DNA from: Limisphaerales bacterium
Lineage (GTDB): Bacteria > Verrucomicrobiota > Verrucomicrobiia > Limisphaerales > UBA11358
NCBI GenBank assembly: GCA_003133815.1
Contig: PKZR01000346.1
Span: forward strand, 1 to 5,406
Reading direction: 5' to 3'
Length of the DNA: 5,406 nt
The notes beneath the pieces were generated by a model. It had not been told where the DNA came from and ran no database searches. It was given only the letters and a program-made list of their open reading frames with translations. The translations under genes were made by a program, and so were the position numbers. Each line of letters starts with the position of its first letter. Position 1 is the first letter of the stretch. Positions 1-5,406 of this stretch are shown here, in pieces.

Positions 1-9
1 CTTTATTCA

Positions 10-25
10 GCGTCTCCCTAGACGC
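10..25 (-). other. Short stem-loop downstream of the outer-membrane factor gene, doubtful terminator
   Basis: The 46 nt after the last stop codon hold GCGTC / GACGC arms (21-25 and 10-14) around a 6-nt loop, extendable by one G-U pair. It sits where an operon terminator might be, about 20 nt past the stop. There is no U-run after it on the minus strand (it is followed by TGAATAAAG), so it does not meet the usual intrinsic-terminator pattern, and a 5-bp stem can occur by chance. Confidence 0.2.
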
Positions 26-46
26 CGGACACGCAACAAGGCTTGG

Positions 47-1510
47 TCATTCCCCTGCCCGCTGCCAGCCGCCACCGAGGGATTTTATCAGATTGATGGC
101 TGCCGTCCGGCGCGCTCCGGCCAGTTGAACCGTGGCCTGCTCATGGTTCAACGCGTCGGTTTGCGCGGTGGCCACGTCGAGATAGGTCACCAGGCCGGAT
201 TTGTAGCGGTTGTTGGCGATCTCCAGCGCATGGCGCGACGAGGTCAGCGCCTCATTTTCCGCATTCCATTCCTCCGCCAGCAAATATTGCGCGGCCAGCT
301 CGTCCTCCACATCGCCAAAAGCGCCCAGCACGGTCTGGCGGTAACTGGCCACCATTTCATTGTAGCCGGCGTGCGCAAAAGCCAGGTTCGCGCGGTTCAG
401 GCCGCCGGTGAACAGCGGCAGTTGAACGGACGGCCCGACAGACCAGAACCGGCTGGGCCAGCTGAACCAGGAACTGGAATCAATGGATTGAAACCCGGCG
501 AGGCCGTTGATGCGGATGGCCGGAAAAAAGGCGGCCTTGGCAACGCCGATGTCCGCATTGGCGGCGGCCATGCGGCGTTCGGACGCCGCGACGTCCGGGC
601 GCTGCTCCAGCAGTTCACTTGGCAGACTCGGCGGAATTTCGGGAATGGCAGCGGCGGACGGTGAATTTGTGGCGATAAAAAAATCAACCGGCGACTGGCC
701 GCAAATCACGGCGAGCGCGTGCAGCGTTTGCGCGCGGCGCAACTGGATGTCCGGCAATTCCGCCTCGGCGGTGTGCAGTTGAGTCGCTGCCTGCGCGACA
801 TCCAGATCGGAAACGATGCCACCTCGCCGGCGGTTCTGCGTCAGCTCCAGCGAACGCTGATACGTTTCAATCGTGCTGGCAATCACCGCGTATTCATCGT
901 CCAGGGTGCGCAGCGAGAAATAATCGTCCGCGACCTCGGCGCCGACGTCCAGTTTCGCGGATTCCAAATCGTCCGCGCTGGCGACAAAACGCTCGTGTGC
1001 GGCTTCGGATTGCCGCCGCACACGTCCCCACAGATCAACTTCCCAGCCGAGATAAATCGGCGCGGTGAAGGTGTTGTAATTATAAGGCTGGCCGGCCGGT
1101 TTGCCATTTTGCGGTTCGTTGACGCTGGTGCGCTGGCGGTTGAAGTCGCCTGTGGGCGTGCCTCCGGCGGTGAGCTGCGGATAATATCCCGAACGCGCGG
1201 CGGCGGTCAGGTCGCGGGCCTGTTCAAACCGCGCGGCGGCAGCGGTGAGATTCTGGTTGTTCGTGAGCGCTAGCGTTTCCAGGCGGTTCAATTCCGAATC
1301 GCTGAACATTTCCCACCAGTTGCCGCGCGGCGCATTGGCGGACGGCTCGGCGATTTTCCAAAGAGTCGCGTTCGTCTGGTTTCCGTCGCTGAAGGTTTTG
1401 GGCAGCGGCTGGCCGGGCAGCGAGGCCGGGCGATGATAATCCGGGCCGACGGCGCAGCCTGCCAGCGCGATCACCAGGGCAAACGAACCGATGAAAATCG
1501 CTTTGTTCAT
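47..1510 (-). CDS. Outer-membrane factor lipoprotein of RND efflux system (OprM/NodT family)
   Basis: This is the outer-membrane exit channel, 487 aa, the normal length for OprM/CusC-type proteins. It begins with a lipoprotein signal peptide: Lys3, a hydrophobic core, then the lipobox LAGC with Cys19. Ala at +2 fits sorting to the outer membrane. The following AVGPDYHRP is a hallmark of the family. Two homologous TolC-type repeats are visible. The first has GWEVDLWGRVRRQ (155-167), the long helix with DDYFSLR (195-201) and the periplasmic tip GGIVSDLDVAQA (230-241). The second has LPSELLEQRPDVAASE (296-311), AANADIGVAKAAFFPAIRI (316-334), PLFTGGLNRANL (365-376) and the tip SGLVTYLDVATAQ (438-450). 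Gly231 and Gly439 align with the tip glycines of TolC that meet the adaptor. The start at 1510 gives a complete signal peptide and overlaps the adaptor stop codon in ATGA. It is the last gene of the cluster in this window. The family is certain; the substrate cannot be told from this subunit. Confidence 0.96.
   Translation of the reverse strand: MNKAIFIGSFALVIALAGCAVGPDYHRPASLPGQPLPKTFSDGNQTNATLWKIAEPSANAPRGNWWEMFSDSELNRLETLALTNNQNLTAAAARFEQARDLTAAARSGYYPQLTAGGTPTGDFNRQRTSVNEPQNGKPAGQPYNYNTFTAPIYLGWEVDLWGRVRRQSEAAHERFVASADDLESAKLDVGAEVADDYFSLRTLDDEYAVIASTIETYQRSLELTQNRRRGGIVSDLDVAQAATQLHTAEAELPDIQLRRAQTLHALAVICGQSPVDFFIATNSPSAAAIPEIPPSLPSELLEQRPDVAASERRMAAANADIGVAKAAFFPAIRINGLAGFQSIDSSSWFSWPSRFWSVGPSVQLPLFTGGLNRANLAFAHAGYNEMVASYRQTVLGAFGDVEDELAAQYLLAEEWNAENEALTSSRHALEIANNRYKSGLVTYLDVATAQTDALNHEQATVQLAGARRTAAINLIKSLGGGWQRAGE
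1507..1510 (-). other. ATGA stop/start overlap between adaptor and outer-membrane factor
   Basis: On the minus strand the adaptor ends AAA TGA and the outer-membrane factor starts ATG AAC within the same ATGA. No GGAG-like Shine-Dalgarno sequence lies within about 15 nt upstream (the region reads CCAATTCAGTGGCCAA before the ATG). The start is therefore probably reached by translational coupling or re-initiation, keeping the two proteins in fixed ratio. The overlap is seen directly; coupling is inferred. Confidence 0.85.
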
Positions 1511-2679
1511 TTGGCCACTGAATTGGTGTCCGACGATTGCTCCACCTGGACCGTCATGCCGTCGGCGATGGAATCCGGTGGGTTGTTGATGACGCGGTCG
1601 GTCGCATTTAATCCGGCGAGAACTTCAACTGTGTTGCCGAAATCGCGCCCGAGGGTGACGGTCTGCAATTTCACCTTGCTGTCATCGCCGACCAGGGCGA
1701 CCTGCATTCCCTGCGCACGAAAAACCAGCGCGTTGTCCGAAAGCGTCAGGACGTTGGTGACGGCGGCTTCGTTGAAACGCACTTGCGCATAGCTGCCGGC
1801 GAGAATTTCGCCGTTCGGGTTGGGCACCTGCAATTCAACCTGCAACGTGCGCGAGGCCGGGTCCACCGCGCCGGCGGTGCGCGTGACCTTGGCCTCAAAA
1901 ATCCGGCCGGGCAGTTCCGTGAAGGTCAGACCGGCTTTTTGTCCTGGTGCGACGGCGTGAATGAACGGCTGCGGCACGCGGACATAAACGCGGAGCGGAT
2001 CCGTCTGCGCCATGCGAAATAATTCCGGCCCGCTGTCGGCGGCGATGAGCTGGCCGATGTCCGTATTGCGCGCGGTGACCGTGCCGTCAAATGGCGCGGT
2101 GACGTGATCGAAATTTTTCAAATCCTCCAACCGTTTGACATTTGCCTGTGCCGCCTCCACATCCGCCTTCTTCAAGGTGTAATCGGCCGTTTTCTCGACG
2201 GTTTCCTGCTCGCTCACGCTGGCGGTCTTGAGCAAATCCGTCCAGCGGTCGGCGGTGACCTTGGCCAGAGCAAGAGTGGCGTTCGCCTGGTCCAGTTCCG
2301 CCTTGGCCTGCGCGAGCTGCTGGTCCAGTTCCGGCGTATCAATTTCCGCGAGCACCTGGCCGTTGGTGACATGGTCGCCGATGTCCGCAGACCAGTTTTT
2401 CAAAAAGCCGCTGGCGCGCGCGTGAATCGTGGCTTGCACAAAAGCCTGGACTTCGGCGGGCAGCGGCGTGCCCAAATCCGGCACGGATGCCACCGGCGAA
2501 ATGACATTCACGGTCAGGACCGAATCGCTGCGCGTCTCCGCCAGAAGTTTCCGGTGCGCCAGCCAGCGCGGCACGAGGCCGATGACGAGGCCGATGATGA
2601 CGAGGACAATGACGATTTCCGCGACGCGGCGCAAATGGACCGGCGGCGGCGCGGACGATGAAGGTGGTGTTGGGTTCAT
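1507..2679 (-). CDS. RND periplasmic adaptor subunit (membrane fusion protein, HlyD/AcrA type)
   Basis: This adaptor, 390 aa from the chosen start, links the permease to the outer-membrane channel. Visible parts: a short Pro/Ser-rich cytoplasmic N-terminus (1-17); one hydrophobic anchor (about 19-36) followed by Arg; a first barrel/lipoyl half with ARASGFLKNWSADIGDHV (87-104); an alpha-helical hairpin about 112-188 rich in Ala, Gln and Leu; a second lipoyl half with VTAPFDGTVTARNTDIGQ (193-210); a beta-barrel about 225-302 with RTAGAVDPASRTLQVELQV; and a membrane-proximal domain about 303-386. The hairpin holds Arg145, Leu149 and Ser156, matching the RLS motif by which AcrA-type adaptors contact TolC-type channels. 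There is no lipobox, so it is held by a transmembrane anchor, unlike AcrA. The start at 2679 was chosen because the hydrophobic anchor follows directly. The longer frame starts with TTG at 2778, overlaps the permease by 95 nt and adds 33 residues with no domain sense. Length and domain order are normal for the family. Confidence 0.95.
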   Translation of the reverse strand: MNPTPPSSSAPPPVHLRRVAEIVIVLVIIGLVIGLVPRWLAHRKLLAETRSDSVLTVNVISPVASVPDLGTPLPAEVQAFVQATIHARASGFLKNWSADIGDHVTNGQVLAEIDTPELDQQLAQAKAELDQANATLALAKVTADRWTDLLKTASVSEQETVEKTADYTLKKADVEAAQANVKRLEDLKNFDHVTAPFDGTVTARNTDIGQLIAADSGPELFRMAQTDPLRVYVRVPQPFIHAVAPGQKAGLTFTELPGRIFEAKVTRTAGAVDPASRTLQVELQVPNPNGEILAGSYAQVRFNEAAVTNVLTLSDNALVFRAQGMQVALVGDDSKVKLQTVTLGRDFGNTVEVLAGLNATDRVINNPPDSIADGMTVQVEQSSDTNSVAK

Positions 2680-2686
2680 GGCATTA
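2677..2686 (-). other. Permease stop / adaptor start junction, 4-nt spacer, no Shine-Dalgarno
   Basis: The minus strand reads TAATGCCATG: permease stop TAA, 4 nt, then the adaptor ATG at 2679. A second ATG overlapping the stop (TAATG, 2684-2682) is out of the adaptor frame and meets TGA after two codons, so it is not the start. The upstream bases (CCAACAAATTTTAATGCC) hold no purine-rich ribosome-binding site. This supports co-transcription and coupled translation, and decides the adaptor start against the TTG at 2778. Confidence 0.75.
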
Positions 2687-5406
2687 AAATTTGTTGGCTG
2701 GCTTAGGCTTGTTATGCCGGTGCATGAAGCTGAAAACGACGGGAACAAAAAACAGCGTGGCAATCGTGGCGAACACAAGTCCGCCGATGACGGCGCGGCC
2801 GAGCGGTGCGTTTTGTTCGCCGCCTTCGCCGAGACCGAGGCTCATCGGCGCCATGCCGATGATCATGGCGAGCGCGGTCATCAACACCGGGCGGATGCGG
2901 CTGACTCCGGATTCCATCGCCGCCGCAATCGAGTCTAGTCCGCGATGCAGATTTTCCCGCGCGAAGGAAACGACGAGCACGGAATTGGCCGTGGCAACGC
3001 CCATGCTCATGATGGCGCCCATCAACGCCGGAACGCTCAACGTGGTTTGTATCAGAAACAATCCCCAAACGACGCCCGCCAGCGCACAGGGCAATGCGGT
3101 GATGATGATGAATGGGTCGAGCCAGCTTTGGAAATTCACCACGAGCAGGAAATAAATCAGGATGATGGCCATGACCAGACCGAGGCCGAGGCCGAGATAG
3201 CTGGAGTTCATGGTTTCGGCCTGGCCGCGCACGATGATGTCGCCGCCGCGCGGTAGATCCTTTTTGATGTTTTCAACGAGCGGCTGGATGTCGCTCAATA
3301 CTCCGCCGAGGTCGCGGCTGTCCACGCCGCCATATATATCTATCACCGGGGTCACGTTGTAGTGCGAGACCACCGGCGGAATTTCGACCCGCTTGAGGCT
3401 GGCGACGTTGGCGAGAATCTGCCCGCCGTTCCCCAACAGGCCGGCGCTCACCGGCATCGCATTAAGCTGCTGCACCGAGTCCATCGCGTATTGTGGCGCA
3501 CTGACGTTGATGAGGTATTGCACGCCGACCGCCGGGTTGAGCCAGTAGGCCGGCGATACCTGGCTGCTGCCGCTCAATTCGAGCAGGACGGAGCTGGCGA
3601 CGTTTTGTTCGGTCAACCCCAGTTCGGCGGCCTTGACGCGGTCAACGGTGATGCTGAACTGCGGCAGGTTGTTCGGCTGCTGCACGCGCACATCCACCGC
3701 GCCGGGGATTTTTTTGATTTGATCCGCGAGCCGCACGGCGAGTTCCCGGGTTTTCACCTGGTCGCGTCCGACGATTTGAATGTCAAACGGCGCGGGCAGG
3801 CTAAAGTTGAGCGTCTGGCTCACGATATCCGCCGGCAGAAAATAAAACATCGTGCCGGGAAAATCACGGTTCAACCGCGTGCGCAGCCGCCGGACATATT
3901 CCGCCGTGGGCGCGTGGCCGGGCTTAAGCGAAACCAAAATATCCACGTCGCCCGCGCCGATGACACCGCTGGTGTTGTAACTCAGATTGATCGAGGAGTT
4001 CGGAATGCCGATGTTGTCCAAGATGCCGCCGAGTTCATCCGCCGGAATTTCCTTGTGGATGACACTGTTGACCTCGCCGGAGAGACGTTCGGTTTCCTCG
4101 ATGCGCGTGCCGGTGGGCGCGCGCAGATGCAGAAGGAACTGCCCGGTGTCCACGCTCGGGAAAAAGTTCCGGCCGAGCGTTTCCGTGAGCAACCATGAGC
4201 CGACGCAGAACGCGAGGAAGAAAATGATGAAGGGTTTGCGATGTTCAAAACAGCTCGCCAGCAGGGCGCGATAGCCGTTCCTAAAGCGTTCAAAGCCCTT
4301 TTCAAAGAAGTCCTGGAAGCGGACGAACGGCAGAATCAAGAGCGGAACTTTGGAATGGTCAATGTGTCCACCGTGCAGTTTGACGCCGCGATACAGCCAC
4401 ATCACCAGCGTCGGCACGAGAGTTCGGGAAATGAGGTAGCTTGCCAGAATCGCGAACACCACGGCTTCCGCCAGCGGCACAAACAAATAGCGCGCCACGC
4501 CTGAAAGAAAGAACATCGGCACAAACACGATGCAAATGCACAACGCGGAGACGAATGCCGGCAGCACAATTTCCTGCGAGCCTTTGAGGATTGAATCTTC
4601 CAACGGTTCGCCCAGCGCCATGTGACGGTGAATGTTCTCGATGGTGACGGTCGCGTCGTCCACCAGAATTCCCACCGCCAGCGCCAAACCGCCCAGCGTC
4701 ATGAGATTGATGGTTTCACCCAGCCCGCTCAAGGCCGCGATGGAACACAGCACGGCCAGCGGGATGGAGAGCGCGATGATGAACGTGCTGCGCCATGAAC
4801 CGAGGAACAGCAAAATCATGGCGGCGGTCAGTGCGGCGGCAATGACGCCTTCCTTCAAAACGCCGCTGATGGCCGCGCGCACGAACAGCGACTGGTCGGC
4901 AAATTCCTTTACGTGCAAATCCGGTGAAACCGAGGCCATCACGTGCGGTAGCGCGGCCTTGACGCCTTTCACCACGTCGAGAGTCGAAGCGTTGCCCGCC
5001 TTCATGATCGTCAGCAGCGCGCCGCGCACGCCGTCCTGGCGGACGGCATTTTGCTGCGGCGTGTAGCCGTCGTGCACCTGCGCCACGTCGCTCAAATAGA
5101 TGGTCGCGCCGTTGACGATCTTGATCGGCAAATGGTTCAGGTCGTCAATCAGATGTGCGTTGGCGTCCACCGCCACGGAATATTCCGTCGCGCCGATTTT
5201 GGCCGTGCCGCTGGGCAGGACGAGATTTTGCGCGTTGATCGCGTTGATGACTTCCTGCGCCTGGATATTTTTGTCCTTGAGCGCGGACAGGTTCAGATCC
5301 ACCGCGACCACGCGCTGCTTGCCGCCGTAGGGGAAGGGGATCATCGCCCCGCGCGTGCTCGACAAACCGACGCGGACCTGGTTCGCCGTCACGTCAAACA
5401 ACTGCT
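2684..5406 (-). CDS. RND efflux permease, inner-membrane proton/substrate antiporter (5' end outside window)
   Basis: This is the pump subunit of a tripartite efflux system; it exports substrate using proton influx. About 906 residues are visible and the frame stays open to the window edge. The first possible start, at 5401, is a TTG read as internal Leu, so it is not the true start. By comparison with AcrB (Asp407 aligns with residue 248) about 160 N-terminal residues, including TM1, are missing. Numbering from 5401: porter domain 1-170; TM2-TM6 about 183-337; TM7 about 388-405; second porter/docking half about 410-730; TM8-TM12 about 734-893. TM4 carries GILVDDATVTIEN with Asp248/Asp249, the proton-relay pair of HAE-type pumps. 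TM11 carries RIRPVLMT, matching AcrB Arg971 and Thr978 at 835 and 842. The AcrB Lys940 position in TM10 is Ala805. GTAKIG and VNFQSWLDP are typical of a widespread AcrB/MdtB-like subgroup. The family is certain; the substrate is unknown. It is the first visible gene of the operon and ends 4 nt before the adaptor start. Confidence 0.96.
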   Translation of the reverse strand, partial: QLFDVTANQVRVGLSSTRGAMIPFPYGGKQRVVAVDLNLSALKDKNIQAQEVINAINAQNLVLPSGTAKIGATEYSVAVDANAHLIDDLNHLPIKIVNGATIYLSDVAQVHDGYTPQQNAVRQDGVRGALLTIMKAGNASTLDVVKGVKAALPHVMASVSPDLHVKEFADQSLFVRAAISGVLKEGVIAAALTAAMILLFLGSWRSTFIIALSIPLAVLCSIAALSGLGETINLMTLGGLALAVGILVDDATVTIENIHRHMALGEPLEDSILKGSQEIVLPAFVSALCICIVFVPMFFLSGVARYLFVPLAEAVVFAILASYLISRTLVPTLVMWLYRGVKLHGGHIDHSKVPLLILPFVRFQDFFEKGFERFRNGYRALLASCFEHRKPFIIFFLAFCVGSWLLTETLGRNFFPSVDTGQFLLHLRAPTGTRIEETERLSGEVNSVIHKEIPADELGGILDNIGIPNSSINLSYNTSGVIGAGDVDILVSLKPGHAPTAEYVRRLRTRLNRDFPGTMFYFLPADIVSQTLNFSLPAPFDIQIVGRDQVKTRELAVRLADQIKKIPGAVDVRVQQPNNLPQFSITVDRVKAAELGLTEQNVASSVLLELSGSSQVSPAYWLNPAVGVQYLINVSAPQYAMDSVQQLNAMPVSAGLLGNGGQILANVASLKRVEIPPVVSHYNVTPVIDIYGGVDSRDLGGVLSDIQPLVENIKKDLPRGGDIIVRGQAETMNSSYLGLGLGLVMAIILIYFLLVVNFQSWLDPFIIITALPCALAGVVWGLFLIQTTLSVPALMGAIMSMGVATANSVLVVSFARENLHRGLDSIAAAMESGVSRIRPVLMTALAMIIGMAPMSLGLGEGGEQNAPLGRAVIGGLVFATIATLFFVPVVFSFMHRHNKPKPANKF

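Noticed and set aside
18..50. Minus-strand ATG at 50 overlapping the channel stop (ATGA), opening a 10-codon frame to TAG
   Set aside because: It encodes only ten residues (MTKPCCVSGV) with no Shine-Dalgarno and no recognisable match. The ATGA overlap is likely coincidental, so it is not called as a gene.
125..1273. Long plus-strand open frames opposite the outer-membrane factor gene (125-664 and 719-1273)
   Set aside because: The minus-strand frame is an unmistakable OprM-type protein throughout. The plus-strand translations are low-complexity Arg/Gly-rich shadows.
2680..2778. Extended 423-aa adaptor starting at TTG 2778
   Set aside because: The extra 33 residues overlap the conserved TM12 end of the permease and contribute no signal or domain. 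The ATG at 2679 directly precedes a normal adaptor N-terminus.
3362..4198. A 278-codon open frame on the plus strand inside the permease gene
   Set aside because: It lies fully antisense to conserved RND porter-domain sequence. Its translation is rich in Arg, His, Asp and Gly with no recognisable domain, as expected of a shadow frame opposite a GC-rich gene.
2684..5406. Heavy-metal (CusA-type) RND permease
   Set aside because: TM4 has the double Asp of HAE-type pumps, whereas I recall a single relay Asp (VDAA) in CusA, and I see no clear Met-rich metal path. The adaptor also has no Met/His-rich N-terminal metal-binding segment.

Overview
The window holds one gene cluster, entirely on the minus strand: a tripartite RND (resistance-nodulation-division) efflux system of a Gram-negative (diderm) bacterium. 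In transcription order, reading from high to low coordinates, it contains an inner-membrane RND permease cut at its 5' end by the window edge (2684-5406), a periplasmic adaptor / membrane fusion protein (1507-2679) and an outer-membrane factor lipoprotein of the OprM/NodT type (47-1510). Almost every base is coding. The gaps are 4 nt between permease and adaptor, a 4-nt ATGA overlap between adaptor and outer-membrane factor, and a 46-nt tail at the left end with no supportable gene.

The three proteins form a complete pump. The permease uses the proton gradient to move substrate, the adaptor bridges the periplasm, and the outer-membrane channel opens to the outside. The adaptor and channel carry the matching contact motifs expected of a TolC/AcrA-style tip-to-tip docking. 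The permease has the paired Asp of the proton relay in TM4 and the Arg/Thr of TM11, but Ala where AcrB has the essential TM10 Lys. Its substrate cannot be read from the sequence. The TM4 signature fits the drug/hydrophobe (HAE) type rather than the heavy-metal type.

The organism is a diderm with moderately high GC. The permease-adaptor-channel gene order, the lack of Shine-Dalgarno sequences at both internal starts and the general protein style would fit Verrucomicrobia or Acidobacteria, but this is only an impression and was not tested. No RNA gene, mobile element, CRISPR array, regulator gene or promoter was found. The promoter and any regulator must lie beyond position 5406. I see no undescribed system here. 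The points most worth checking are the altered proton-relay residue and the reduced translation signals.
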